Source: Deltaproteobacteria bacterium (GTDB lineage: Bacteria; Myxococcota_A; Polyangia; Haliangiales; SHYZ01). From it: a stretch of DNA of 35,331 bases. The notes under the pieces were generated by a model. It saw nothing but the letters and a program-made list of their open reading frames with translations, was not told the origin of the DNA and did no database searches. The position numbers and the translations under genes were made by a program. The stretch's first letter is position 1, and each line of letters starts with the position of its first letter. The DNA is taken from assembly GCA_016210055.1 (NCBI GenBank), contig JACQUZ010000007.1, forward strand, positions 1-35,331. Reading direction: 5' to 3'. This document shows, piece by piece, positions 1-8,151 of the stretch.

Positions 1-700
1 CGTCATTGCAGGCAGTGCCGTTGGTCTTGGCTGGGTTGGAGCAAGTGCCCGTCTTGGGGTCGCAGGTGCCCGCGTTGTGGCACTGGTCGGATGCGGTGCA
101 GGTAACAGGGTTGGCGCCGCTACACGATCCGCTCTGGCAGGTATCGCTCTGGGTGCAGGCACTACCGTCATTGCAGGCAGTGCCGTTAGTCTTGGCTGGG
201 TTGGAGCAAGTGCCCGTCTTGGGGTCGCAGGTGCCTGCGTTGTGGCACTGGTCAGATGCGGTGCAGGTGACGGGGTCGGCGCCCGAGCACGCTCCACTCT
301 GGCACGTGTCGCTTTGGGTGCAGGCACTACCGTCATTGCAGGCAGTGCCGTTGGTCTTGGCTGGGTTGGAGCAAGTGCCCGTTTTGGGGTCGCAGGTGCC
401 TGCGTTGTGGCACTGGTCGGAGGCAGCACAGGTGACCGGGTTGGCGCCGGTACATGATCCACTCTGGCAGGTGTCTGACTGCGTGCAAAGGCTGCCGTCA
501 TTGCAGGCGGTGCCGTTGGCCCTTGGGGCCTTGTAGCACGCTCCGGTGGACGAATTGCATCGCCCAACGTTGCAAGCATCCGTGCTGCCAGAGCAATCAA
601 CGGGATTGGCGCCCACGCACTGGCCCGATTGGCAGGTGTCTGACTGCGTGCAAAGGCTGCCGTCATTGCAGGCGGTGCCATTTGACTTGGGCCTCTTGTA
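1..700 (-). repeat. 165-bp tandem repeat array inside the left Cys-rich gene
   Basis: The string cgtcattgca recurs at 1, 166 and 331, giving a period of exactly 165 bp (55 codons). The three units nearest the left edge differ at only a few positions; the units at about 490-700 are more diverged. Because the period is a multiple of three, reading frames on both strands stay open, which creates long spurious plus-strand ORFs. Confidence 0.9.
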
Positions 701-1099
701 ACAGGCTCCGGTCGAGGCGTTGCACGTTCCGTAATTGCATTGGTCAGCATAGGAAGAGCAATCCCTCCACTCGGTGCCCGTGCACTTCCCCGACTGGCAT
801 GTCGAGCTGCCGCTGCAGGCATTCTCGTCGTCGCACGAAACGCCGTCGGCTCTTGTTCCAATGATGCACGAGCCCGTCCGCGGGTTGCAGATGGCGTACA
901 TGCAGGGGTTGGCCGGCTGCTCGCAAACACAATCGATCGGCTCGATGCAGTCCGGGTCACCAAGACGGCAGAGCTGCCGCTGCATTTCTGCGACTTCGTT
1001 TCCCTTGCCTTCCTCACCGCCCAGGCACCCCGCGCTCGAGCAGAAGACGACAAGCGCGGCCACCACGAGACGCTTCAGCGCGAGAAGTCGTACTCCCAT
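1..1099 (-). CDS. Cys-rich 55-residue-repeat lipoprotein, 3' end cut by window
   Basis: An open frame runs on the minus strand from ATG at 1099 off the left edge (366 full codons visible, no stop). The start follows a G-run (GGGGGG) about 8 bases upstream. The N-terminus is basic then hydrophobic (MGVRLLALKRLVVAALVV) and ends in SSAGC, a plausible although not ideal lipobox, so an exported lipoprotein is likely. After a short spacer come 55-residue units with eight Cys each, of the form CNDGS.CTQSDTCQSG.C, then VTC..SDQCHNAGTCDP.TGTCSNP. The first two units are divergent (CYKRP, CYKAP); those nearest the window edge are almost identical. The C-terminus is missing; by analogy with the next gene it would carry a MYXO-CTERM-like tail. 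Function unknown: probably a disulfide-stabilised surface protein. It is not a complete gene here. Confidence 0.85.
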   Translation of the reverse strand, partial: MGVRLLALKRLVVAALVVFCSSAGCLGGEEGKGNEVAEMQRQLCRLGDPDCIEPIDCVCEQPANPCMYAICNPRTGSCIIGTRADGVSCDDENACSGSSTCQSGKCTGTEWRDCSSYADQCNYGTCNASTGACYKRPKSNGTACNDGSLCTQSDTCQSGQCVGANPVDCSGSTDACNVGRCNSSTGACYKAPRANGTACNDGSLCTQSDTCQSGSCTGANPVTCAASDQCHNAGTCDPKTGTCSNPAKTNGTACNDGSACTQSDTCQSGACSGADPVTCTASDQCHNAGTCDPKTGTCSNPAKTNGTACNDGSACTQSDTCQSGSCSGANPVTCTASDQCHNAGTCDPKTGTCSNPAKTNGTACND

Positions 1100-1156
1100 A
1101 ATCGTTGCCCCCCGACGGCTAAGACACGTGCCGATTGCGAATTGGCGGATAATACC

Positions 1157-1182
1157 AAAAAGGCCCTCGAAGACCAGGCCCT
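1157..1182 (-). terminator. possible terminator between the two Cys-rich genes
   Basis: On the minus strand, 38 bases after the stop of the upstream Cys-rich gene, AGGGCCT is repeated 8 bases apart. It can pair with itself with one central G-G mismatch, and the second copy runs into TTTTT. This is a weak hairpin plus T-tract. The same stretch also holds TATTAT (1149-1154), which could be a -10 element for the next gene, so the assignment is tentative. Confidence 0.3.
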
Positions 1183-1219
1183 CGGTCATGGCAAAAGCTG
1201 GCTTTGCGAGGCTTATCTG

Positions 1220-3634
1220 CTACCGGTCAAGCCGGCTTCTCCGACGGAGCCGGAAGAGCAAGATCGCGGCCAAGGCGAGCCCGAAGGAGTTCGAAGGATT
1301 AGACGTCGACCTGTGACCTAGCTCACATCCATAGTAGTTCGTTCCCTTTTCGTCCGAGCCACCGTCACCAGAACGGCCGTCCAGCTGGGAAGCGTCTTGC
1401 GAAGCCGCATCGTGTCCTGCACCAGCGTCTCCATGACTGATGCTGGCATCGAGGCCGCTGTCTGGGGGCGCCGCGTCTGGGACGCATGGCTCCCCTTCTC
1501 CCCGACACCAGCCTCCTTGGCACGTGTCGCCTGTCGTGCAGCTATCTCCATCGTCGCACGTGCTACCTTCGTTGGTTGGCGGGCGTGAGCACTTTCCCGT
1601 TTCGGGGTCGCACGCACCTTCGCCAAAACAATCACCTGGTGGGCAGGTGACCAGGACGCCCGGCGCGCACGCGCCCTCCGCGCAATAGTCGGCCTGGGTG
1701 CACGGGTCACCGTCCTCGCACGGGCTGCTCTCGGCCTTGACGGGATTCGAGCACTCGCCTGTCGAGGGATCGCACGTGCCCACGTCGTGGCAGTCATCGG
1801 CGCTCGTGCATGCAATGGGATCGCTCCCCGTACAAGTACCGTCGACGCACGTGTCGGATTGGGTGCAAGCGTTGTGGTCGTTGCATAGGGTTCCGTCTGT
1901 CTTGACAGGGTACGAGCACTTGCCGTTCCTCACGTCGCACGTACCGTCGTCATGGCACGCGTCGAGCGCAGGGCAGGTGACCGGGTTCACGCCCACGCAT
2001 TTCCCGGATTGGCACGTGTCCGTCCGCGTGCATGGATTCCCATCGTTGCACGCCGTCGTGTTGGGCTTGATCGGATTCGAGCACGCGCCCGTCGCCGGAT
2101 CGCACTCGCCAGGCTCATGGCACTGGTCCATCGCCAAGCACGCCACGGGTGCACTTCCGACGCACTTGCCTTGCTGACAGGAATCAGACTGCGTGCAGGC
2201 GTTGCCATCGCTGCAAGGTGTTCCGTCGGACTTTGCCTCGTAGGTGCACTTCCCCGTCGAGGAGTCACAGGTCCCAGCGTAGTGGCACTGGTCTGGCGGT
2301 GGACAGCTGATCGGTGGGCCGACCACGCACTTGCCCTCTTGGCAGGTGTCCGTTTGCATGCAGCCAGTACTTGTGCCGCACGGCGTGCCGTCGGGCCTGA
2401 CAGGGTCGGAGCACGCCCCTGAAAGGGGATTGCAGGTACCGACGTCGTGGCACGCGTCAGCAGCCGTGCAGACTACGGGGTCTGCACCGGCGCACTTGCC
2501 CGATTGACAGGTATCAGACCGAGTGCATGCGTTTCCATCGTCGCAGGCAACGTTGTTCTCCTTGGCGGGGTTCGAGCAGGTGCCGGTGGCTGGGTCGCAG
2601 GTGCCCTCGGTGTGGCATTGGTCGGATGCTGCGCATGTGACGGTATCGGAACCCTTGCAGGTGCCCGCCTGGCAGGTGTCAGTCCGGGTGCACTTGTTTT
2701 CGTCATTGCACGGGGTGCCGTCGCGTTGCGCAGGGCTTGAGCAGGCTCCGGTTGCCGGGTCGCAGATACCCGCGGCATGGCATTGGTCGGAAGCGGTACA
2801 TGTGACGGTATCGGAACCCTTGCAGGCGCCCGTCTGGCAAGTATCGGTCCGAGTGCACTTGTTGCCGTCGTTGCATGAGGCACCATCGGTTTTTGCCGGG
2901 TTGGAGCAGGCGCCGGTCGTGGGATCGCAGCTGCCTACTTCATGACACTGGTCGGACGCCGTGCAGGTGACTGGATTGGAACCCGTGCACGAACCCGACT
3001 GGCAGGTGTCGGTCTGGGTGCACTTGCTGCCGTCGTTGCAAGCGGTGCCATTTGGCTTGGCGGGGTTTGAGCAGGTACCGGTGGCGGCGTCGCAGGTACC
3101 GACGCTGTGACACTGGTCGGACGCCGTGCAGGTGACGGGATTCGTTCCCTTGCAGGTGCCCGACTGGCAGGTGTCGGTCTGGGTGCACTTGCTGCCGTCA
3201 TTGCATGCGGTTCCATCCGTCTTGGGGGGGGTCGAGCACTTCCCCGTGGTGGGGTCGCAGGTGCCGACGGCATGGCACTGGTCAAGCGCCGTGCACGTCA
3301 CGGCTGTTTCGCCTGTGCACGTGCCGCTCTTGCACGCGTCCTTCGTCGTGCAGAGGCTCCCGTCGTCGCACTGGGTACCGTCGGGCAGGGGGCTCTTGAT
3401 GCAACGTGCTCGGTTGAGAATGACGGTGCACTTGCCAACGCCGCATTGGTCACTCAGCGACGAGCAATCGATCCCCTCACAGGGATCCACCGGGCATCCA
3501 TCCGGACAACAGGGATCGTCGATGGAACATGCCGCCTGCTTTACCGTGGACACCTCCTCCTTGGCGTCAGAGCAGGCGAGAGCAAGCATGGAGAAGAAGC
3601 ACGGTACCAATAGGCGAGTCTTCGTTGCCGTCAT
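1220..3634 (-). CDS. Cys-rich repeat surface lipoprotein with MYXO-CTERM-like tail
   Basis: Complete gene of 804 aa. The ATG at 3634 has a strong Shine-Dalgarno (AGGAGGT, 6 bases upstream). Residues 1-21 are a lipoprotein signal ending in LALAC. Residues of about 35-700 carry roughly twelve 55-residue units with eight Cys each (CNDG..CT..DTCQSG.C.G, then C.A.DQCH..GTCDP.TG.CS.P). A low-complexity Asp/Ala/Ser/Gly linker follows (DAAPPDSGLDAS and on). The protein ends YYGCELG, a hydrophobic segment (LALAAILLF) and RLRRRSRLDR, the layout of the MYXO-CTERM sorting signal cleaved by myxosortases. So it appears to have anchoring signals at both ends. Such repeats are common in secreted myxobacterial proteins and are sometimes labelled Dickkopf-like; no catalytic motif is visible and the function is unknown. 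It is a paralogue of the genes at both window edges. Confidence 0.9.
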   Translation of the reverse strand: MTATKTRLLVPCFFSMLALACSDAKEEVSTVKQAACSIDDPCCPDGCPVDPCEGIDCSSLSDQCGVGKCTVILNRARCIKSPLPDGTQCDDGSLCTTKDACKSGTCTGETAVTCTALDQCHAVGTCDPTTGKCSTPPKTDGTACNDGSKCTQTDTCQSGTCKGTNPVTCTASDQCHSVGTCDAATGTCSNPAKPNGTACNDGSKCTQTDTCQSGSCTGSNPVTCTASDQCHEVGSCDPTTGACSNPAKTDGASCNDGNKCTRTDTCQTGACKGSDTVTCTASDQCHAAGICDPATGACSSPAQRDGTPCNDENKCTRTDTCQAGTCKGSDTVTCAASDQCHTEGTCDPATGTCSNPAKENNVACDDGNACTRSDTCQSGKCAGADPVVCTAADACHDVGTCNPLSGACSDPVRPDGTPCGTSTGCMQTDTCQEGKCVVGPPISCPPPDQCHYAGTCDSSTGKCTYEAKSDGTPCSDGNACTQSDSCQQGKCVGSAPVACLAMDQCHEPGECDPATGACSNPIKPNTTACNDGNPCTRTDTCQSGKCVGVNPVTCPALDACHDDGTCDVRNGKCSYPVKTDGTLCNDHNACTQSDTCVDGTCTGSDPIACTSADDCHDVGTCDPSTGECSNPVKAESSPCEDGDPCTQADYCAEGACAPGVLVTCPPGDCFGEGACDPETGKCSRPPTNEGSTCDDGDSCTTGDTCQGGWCRGEGEPCVPDAAPPDSGLDASISHGDAGAGHDAASQDASQLDGRSGDGGSDEKGTNYYGCELGHRSTSNPSNSFGLALAAILLFRLRRRSRLDR
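1640..3440 (-). repeat. 165-bp tandem repeats in the central Cys-rich gene
   Basis: The period is about 165 bp; for example cactggtcgg recurs at 2946 and 3111. Units are more diverged here than at either window edge. Some keep the eight-Cys pattern but change the spacer sequence (CPPPDQCHYAG, CLAMDQCHEPG, CTSADDCHDVG). Confidence 0.85.
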
Positions 3635-3697
3635 CGAGTACCTCCTGCGGCAAAAGAAAGGTGAAGATGCGCCAAGCGCTAGTCGATGGATCGTACC

Positions 3698-3728
3698 AGA
3701 AACGAATAGAGAGATGGGGCTAGGCCCC
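3698..3728 (-). terminator. rho-independent-like terminator after the phosphatase/YceI pair
   Basis: About 16 bases past the minus-strand stop of the YceI-domain gene lies GGGGC-CTA-GCCCC (3716-3728), a perfect 5-bp stem with a 3-base loop. A pyrimidine-rich tract (ATCTCTCTATTCGTTTCT) follows in the direction of transcription. The T-tract is interrupted, so the strength is uncertain. It would separate this operon from the Cys-rich gene that starts at 3634. Confidence 0.4.
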
Positions 3729-3744
3729 CGTCCGTCTACTGGGT

Positions 3745-4257
3745 CTACTGGGCGCGGGCGCGCAGCTCGACCTGGACCAGGACCGTGCTTTCCACCTTGA
3801 ACATCAAGAGCTTGGGAGGCTCAACCCCCAGAGTCCGCACGTCGAGCTCGAACTCGGCCTGGGCTTCGATGGACTGGCGCTCAATCCTGCCATGCCCCCT
3901 CGCGCGGATGGGTACCTCTCGGCCTCGCCAGGAAAGAATACCGACCGCTGTCGCTTCGAGCTTGCCGTCCTGGCGCGGCGTAACTCCCTCAAGGGCAGTC
4001 AGGCGAAACAACGCGGTGGGGTGCTTCTCGGGCTGGAGATCGCTTCGGAGCTTGCGGTTTTTCAGCCAGTCCCCCGCATCGAAGTCGCGCATGTCCACCC
4101 GAATCTCGGCGCTGGGGGAATCGCTCGCCTCATCGACGTTGACGCGGATCTGGCCCTCCATCGTCGGGTACTTGGTCTTGGTGTCGTGGATGGACGAGCG
4201 TGCGGTCACGAACACCTGGCCGTGCGTGAGGGAGAAGCCTGTCAGTTCGCCACGCAT
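3745..4257 (-). CDS. YceI-like domain protein
   Basis: 170 aa from ATG at 4257. The frame is open further upstream, but that stretch lies inside the phosphatase gene and reads as a basic shadow sequence. The ATG sits 16 bases inside the end of the phosphatase gene, so the two are probably translationally coupled. The protein has alternating beta-strand character and a YceI-like flow: [20 protein letters not shown] near the N-terminus, then [26 protein letters not shown], and [14 protein letters not shown]. YceI proteins form a lipocalin-like barrel that binds isoprenoid or other hydrophobic ligands. No signal peptide is visible, so this copy appears cytoplasmic, whereas many family members are periplasmic. 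What it binds is unknown. Confidence 0.75.
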   Translation of the reverse strand: MRGELTGFSLTHGQVFVTARSSIHDTKTKYPTMEGQIRVNVDEASDSPSAEIRVDMRDFDAGDWLKNRKLRSDLQPEKHPTALFRLTALEGVTPRQDGKLEATAVGILSWRGREVPIRARGHGRIERQSIEAQAEFELDVRTLGVEPPKLLMFKVESTVLVQVELRARAQ

Positions 4258-5006
4258 TGCATGATCAGCGTCGTGATGTTGTCGGTACCGCCTGCCCGAT
4301 TGGCCATGTCGACCAGTTCGGCGACGGCTCGCTCGAGGGACTTCGCATTGGTCACCACGCGCAGGATTTCTTGGTCCTCGACCATTCCAGAGAGGCCGTC
4401 CGAGCACATGAGGTAGATATCCCCGTCCACGATCTGATGGGGCTTGATGTCCACCTGGACCGAGTCACGCATGCCAAGGGCGCGAGTGATCACGTTCTTG
4501 TGCGGGAAATTGCGCTGCTCCTCCTCGGTCATGTCGGGCTTCGCTTCCTTGTAATCCTCGAGGAGGGAGTGGTCGCGGGTAATTTGTTCGACGGCCCCGC
4601 CGCGGACCCGGTAGCAGCGACTGTCCCCCACGTGGGCCACGTAGATCTTGTCGCCGCTGACCAGGGAGGTCACGATTGTGGTGCCCATCCCCTTGAAGCG
4701 CATGTCCCGGCACGCTGCGTCGTAGATCTTGTAGTTCGCGAGCTTGATGCCGCAGACCAGGCGATTTTCTATGTAGGACAGGGAGCGGTCCATCTTGTAC
4801 GGCCAGGTGGCGTCCTCGTCTTTGGTGCGCTGGTAGAAATCGCCAACAGTTTCGGCAGCTAGCTTGGAAGCTACCTCGCCTGATGCGTGACCTCCCATGC
4901 CGTCGGCCACGATGAAGAGCTGCTCGTCTTCGATGAGAGAGAAGTAGTCCTCGTTGTGAGTTCGCTTCATCCCGACATCGGTCTTCGCTGCGTAGCGGAT
5001 CTTCAT
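4242..5006 (-). CDS. PP2C-family (PPM) Ser/Thr protein phosphatase
   Basis: 254 aa. It removes phosphate from Ser/Thr residues using two metal ions and would counteract the Hanks-type kinases abundant in myxobacteria. All PPM signature motifs are visible: [12 protein letters not shown] (residues 9-20), [11 protein letters not shown] (33-43), [22 protein letters not shown], a late MCSDGLSGM and GGTDN near the C-terminus. No membrane or extra domain, so it is a soluble Stp/PstP/PrpC-type enzyme. The ATG at 5006 is chosen because it starts just before the conserved domain; an upstream TTG at 5075 is open but would overlap the divergent cinA region. No clear Shine-Dalgarno precedes this ATG. It is followed by the overlapping YceI-domain gene. 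Confidence 0.93.
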   Translation of the reverse strand: MKIRYAAKTDVGMKRTHNEDYFSLIEDEQLFIVADGMGGHASGEVASKLAAETVGDFYQRTKDEDATWPYKMDRSLSYIENRLVCGIKLANYKIYDAACRDMRFKGMGTTIVTSLVSGDKIYVAHVGDSRCYRVRGGAVEQITRDHSLLEDYKEAKPDMTEEEQRNFPHKNVITRALGMRDSVQVDIKPHQIVDGDIYLMCSDGLSGMVEDQEILRVVTNAKSLERAVAELVDMANRAGGTDNITTLIMQCVAN

Positions 5007-5099
5007 GCTCGGAGGTCGGGCTAGCGGGGAATCCTCACGACGACTCGCGAGATGATAAACAGGACGGATTTCCAAGTCAACGTAGTACCATCCCTCGCC

Positions 5100-6338
5100 A
5101 TGCTGGCAGAGATAGTGACCATCGGCGACGAGCTTTGTCGGGGGGAGGTCGTAGACACCAACTCCTCCTTCATGGCTTCCGAGCTCTGGGACATGGGGAT
5201 CACCTGTACCTGGATGACCAGCTGCCGCGACGACCGCGCCGACATGATTCAGGCATTTCGCACGGCCTTACGCCGCGCTTCGGCGGTCCTCGTGTCCGGC
5301 GGACTTGGCCCCACAGAAGACGACCTGACTGTAGATGTCCTCGCCGAGGCGGCAGGCGTTGGGGTGACGACGGATCCCGGGGCCTTGGAGCGGCTCAAGG
5401 CCCGCTTTGCGAAGGCCGGATACGCCCTAACACCGAATAACCTTCGGCAGGTGCGCGTCCCCGAAGGTGCTGTCGTGTTCCCGAATCCCAAGGGTCTTGC
5501 TCCTGGTTTCGAGCTGCGCCTGGGCGATGCCGTCGTGCTCGCCATGCCGGGAGTCCCGCGGGAGCTCACGGCCATTTGGGCACAGTCGGTCGCACCCCGG
5601 CTCGCCGAGCTCGCCGCCGGTGGCGAGAAAATCGCCAAGCGTACCTTCCGCGTTTTTGGGCTGGCCGAAGCCCACATCGACCACAAGCTGGCTGGATTGT
5701 CTTCCCTGGCCGACCACGCCACGGTGCATTATCAGGTGGCATTTCCCGAGACGCTGGTGAAGCTCGTGGTACGCGACCGGGATGCGGAGGCCGCTGCCCA
5801 AAAGCTAGCGATGCTCGAGCGGGAGTTGCGCATGCGCCTGGGCCAGGCCGTGTATGGCGAGGGGGGCGACTCGCTCCCAAGTGTCCTTGGGCGGGCGCTC
5901 CACGAGCGCGGGGAAAGCGTGGTGGTCGCCGAGTCCTGTACCGGAGGAATGCTGGGCTCCATCCTGACGGAGGTGCCTGGCTCGTCGAGGTATTTCCACG
6001 GTGGCTGGATCACCTACACAAATGAAGCCAAGCTTCGGGAGCTCGGGGTGCGCGAGGACACGCTCCGGCACCACGGGGCTGTGTCGGAGCAGTGCACATC
6101 CGAAATGGCCCGTGGGGCCAGGGAGCGAGCGGGGAGTACCTATGCAGTTGCAATCTCGGGAATTGCAGGGCCTGGGGGAGGCACTCCCGAGAAGCCCGTC
6201 GGAACCGTTCATGTCGCCATGGCTGGCCCAGGGTCGCTTCGCCACAAGCATTACGTTTTCCCAGGCGAAAGGGACCAGGTGCGCAGGCTCGCATGTTATT
6301 GGGCGATGGCCATGATCTTGCGCGAGGTGACCCAGTGA
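5100..6338 (+). CDS. cinA: CinA family protein (MoCF domain + NMN deamidase)
   Basis: 412 aa, two domains. The N-terminal COG1058/MoCF-like domain opens with [20 protein letters not shown] and contains [10 protein letters not shown] (residues 66-75). The C-terminal CinA/PncC domain has AESCTGG (277-283) and a Gly-rich [17 protein letters not shown] near 370-385, the hallmarks of nicotinamide mononucleotide deamidase, which recycles NMN to NaMN. The frame is open to an ATG at 5052, but the conserved family start (M..EI...GDEL) matches the ATG at 5100; no clear Shine-Dalgarno is seen at either. It ends in GTGA overlap with thpR and leads the cinA-thpR-recA operon, an arrangement known from several phyla, including Deinococcus. 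It is divergent from the PP2C gene, with 93 bases between the starts. Confidence 0.93.
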   Translation: MLAEIVTIGDELCRGEVVDTNSSFMASELWDMGITCTWMTSCRDDRADMIQAFRTALRRASAVLVSGGLGPTEDDLTVDVLAEAAGVGVTTDPGALERLKARFAKAGYALTPNNLRQVRVPEGAVVFPNPKGLAPGFELRLGDAVVLAMPGVPRELTAIWAQSVAPRLAELAAGGEKIAKRTFRVFGLAEAHIDHKLAGLSSLADHATVHYQVAFPETLVKLVVRDRDAEAAAQKLAMLERELRMRLGQAVYGEGGDSLPSVLGRALHERGESVVVAESCTGGMLGSILTEVPGSSRYFHGGWITYTNEAKLRELGVREDTLRHHGAVSEQCTSEMARGARERAGSTYAVAISGIAGPGGGTPEKPVGTVHVAMAGPGSLRHKHYVFPGERDQVRRLACYWAMAMILREVTQ

Positions 6339-7027
6339 CTGCCCAGAATGAAGAGATGCCTGCGAAGAAACGCCTCTTCTTGGCGGTGAATCTGTCTATC
6401 GCCACGACGCGGCGAATCGCCGACGCTGTCGCGCGCATGAGGGCAATGAGCGGCGGGATGCCGATCCGAGTCTCCTTTGTCCCTCCGGCCAACCTGCACG
6501 TGACGCTGAAGTTTCTTGGCTGGACCAATGCCGAAGCCATTGAGCCGATCAAGGATCAGGTGCGCGCGGGACTTTTGGGGCGCAAGGGATTCGAGCTGGT
6601 GGCTCGGGGGATCGGCGCGTTTCCCAACGATAAGAACGCCCGGATCCTGTGGGTGGGCATTGAGGACCCCTCTGGTGCTCTGGCGCAACTCACCGTGGAC
6701 GTCGAGTCGTGGATGACGCGGCTCGGGTACGAGCCAGAGGCGCGCGAGTTCTCCCCCCATGTCACGATCGGAAGGGTCAAAGAAGGGAGAGGAGCCGAGG
6801 CGATCCTGCAGCCGTTCCATGCCACGGAGTTCGGAACGTCGCTGATTCGAGAGGTCGTACTCTACGAAAGCCGAATGAGATCCTCTGGTTCCGAGTATCT
6901 GGTGGTCGCCCGATTTCCCGTGGACGTTCCTTCGTACAGGGCTGAACGTCAGACCCGTGAGGTAGAAGGGGAAGCTATCGAGAAGGAACACGAGGAGACC
7001 GACACCAATGGCGGACAATCAACGTGA
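6335..7027 (+). CDS. thpR: RNA 2',3'-cyclic phosphodiesterase (2H family, LigT/ThpR)
   Basis: 230 aa from GTG at 6335, which overlaps the cinA stop as GTGA and has AGGTGA just upstream; an ATG at 6356 is an alternative start, seven residues in. The two HxTx catalytic motifs of the 2H phosphoesterase superfamily are present: [10 protein letters not shown] (His near residue 55) and [10 protein letters not shown] (His near 142). Family members hydrolyse 2',3'-cyclic phosphate ends of RNA and were first noted as 2'-5' RNA ligases. After the normal fold ends (about residue 195) there is an unusual charged tail ([20 protein letters not shown]). Its codons carry the recA ribosome-binding site, and the gene overlaps recA by 20 bases, implying coupled translation. 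The conserved place between cinA and recA suggests a repair or RNA-processing link, which is unproven. Confidence 0.9.
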   Translation: MTAQNEEMPAKKRLFLAVNLSIATTRRIADAVARMRAMSGGMPIRVSFVPPANLHVTLKFLGWTNAEAIEPIKDQVRAGLLGRKGFELVARGIGAFPNDKNARILWVGIEDPSGALAQLTVDVESWMTRLGYEPEAREFSPHVTIGRVKEGRGAEAILQPFHATEFGTSLIREVVLYESRMRSSGSEYLVVARFPVDVPSYRAERQTREVEGEAIEKEHEETDTNGGQST

Positions 7028-8123
7028 CAAGGCGATCGAGCTCGCTGTCAGCTCTATCGAAAAGCAGTTTGGCAAGGGCGCGATCATGCGTCTTGGTGCG
7101 GACCAGCCTCCGCCGGAAGTCAAAGTCATCCCCACTGGATCGCTTGGGCTAGACATCGCACTGGGCTGTGGCGGCCTCCCACGGGGGCGCGTCGTCGAGG
7201 TATACGGTCCAGAGTCAAGCGGCAAGACAACCCTCACCCTGCACGTGATCGCCGAGGCGCAACGCAAGGGTGGTATCTGCGCGTTTATTGACGCCGAGCA
7301 CGCGCTCGACGTCACCTATGCGAGAAAGCTCGGCGTCAGGACAGACGACCTCTTGGTCTCCCAGCCGGACTGCGGCGAGCAGGCGCTGGAGATAGCAGAC
7401 ATGCTCGTGCGTTCTGGCGCCATCGACGTGATCGTCGTGGACTCGGTCGCTGCCCTTACGCCCAAGGCCGAGCTCGAGGGGGAAATGGGAGATACGCACG
7501 TGGGGTTGCAAGCCCGCCTCATGAGCCAGGCGCTCCGCAAGCTCACGGGGACCATCGCCAAGTCCAACACGATGGTCATCTTCATCAACCAGATCCGCAT
7601 GAAGATCGGCGTCATGTTTGGAAGCCCCGAAACGACGACTGGCGGAAATGCGCTGAAGTTCTATGCGTCGGTACGCCTCGACATTCGCCGGGTGGGTGCC
7701 ATCAAGCAGGGGGAATCCTCCGTCGGCTCCCGAACGCGGGTCAAGGTGGTCAAGAACAAGCTGGCGCCACCCTTCCGAGAGGTCGAGTTCGACGTCATGT
7801 ACGGGACCGGCATCTCGCGGGAAGGCGATCTCCTCGACCTGGCCGCCGAGAACAACATCGTTGAAAAGAGCGGCGCTTGGTTTGCGTTTGGAGGGGAGCG
7901 AATCGGCCAGGGCCGTGAAAATGCCAAGGAGTACCTCCGAGAGCACCCAGAGGTCTTTGCTGCCATTGAAAAGAAGCTGCTGGATCACTTTGGTATCGTG
8001 CGCTCAGGCATGGCCGAACCAGGGGCGGCAGCTCCTGTTCCCGCTGCCTCGGCTTCCCAAGAGAAGCCTGCCAATGGCTCGGCGGGATCACGAAGGCAAG
8101 CGCAGTCTCGGTCCGAGGCTTAG
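7008..8123 (+). CDS. recA: RecA recombinase
   Basis: 371 aa, slightly longer than E. coli RecA (353). It polymerises on single-stranded DNA, drives strand exchange and triggers LexA-type self-cleavage. Walker A is GPESSGKTT (residues 67-75) and Walker B is [10 protein letters not shown] (about 143-152); the MAW-like [10 protein letters not shown] and the loop with [22 protein letters not shown] are intact. The C-terminal tail is Ala/Ser/Gln-rich ([17 protein letters not shown]) rather than acidic. The ATG at 7008 has GAGGAG about 10 bases upstream, inside thpR. It is the third gene of the cinA-thpR-recA unit; I did not find an obvious SOS box before cinA. Downstream is the 3' end of a convergent gene, 28 bases away. 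Confidence 0.97.
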   Translation: MADNQRDKAIELAVSSIEKQFGKGAIMRLGADQPPPEVKVIPTGSLGLDIALGCGGLPRGRVVEVYGPESSGKTTLTLHVIAEAQRKGGICAFIDAEHALDVTYARKLGVRTDDLLVSQPDCGEQALEIADMLVRSGAIDVIVVDSVAALTPKAELEGEMGDTHVGLQARLMSQALRKLTGTIAKSNTMVIFINQIRMKIGVMFGSPETTTGGNALKFYASVRLDIRRVGAIKQGESSVGSRTRVKVVKNKLAPPFREVEFDVMYGTGISREGDLLDLAAENNIVEKSGAWFAFGGERIGQGRENAKEYLREHPEVFAAIEKKLLDHFGIVRSGMAEPGAAAPVPAASASQEKPANGSAGSRRQAQSRSEA

Positions 8124-8151
8124 TACATCGCCCTAGAAACACGCGTCCACC

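Noticed and set aside
6..1321. Long plus-strand open frames across the left Cys-rich gene (6-536, 454-864, 740-1321, 774-1316)
   Set aside because: They are shadows of the minus-strand 165-bp array: the period is a multiple of three, so all frames remain open. The minus strand has a signal peptide, lipobox and conserved Cys pattern; the plus frames have none.
1..3440. CRISPR array
   Set aside because: The repeats are 165 bp, contiguous, in frame and coding, with no unique spacers between short repeats.
1698..3800. Plus-strand frames over the central Cys-rich gene (1698-2177, 2523-2945, 3126-3800)
   Set aside because: Same periodic shadow effect; they cross the gene end and promoter without start signals or recognisable domains.
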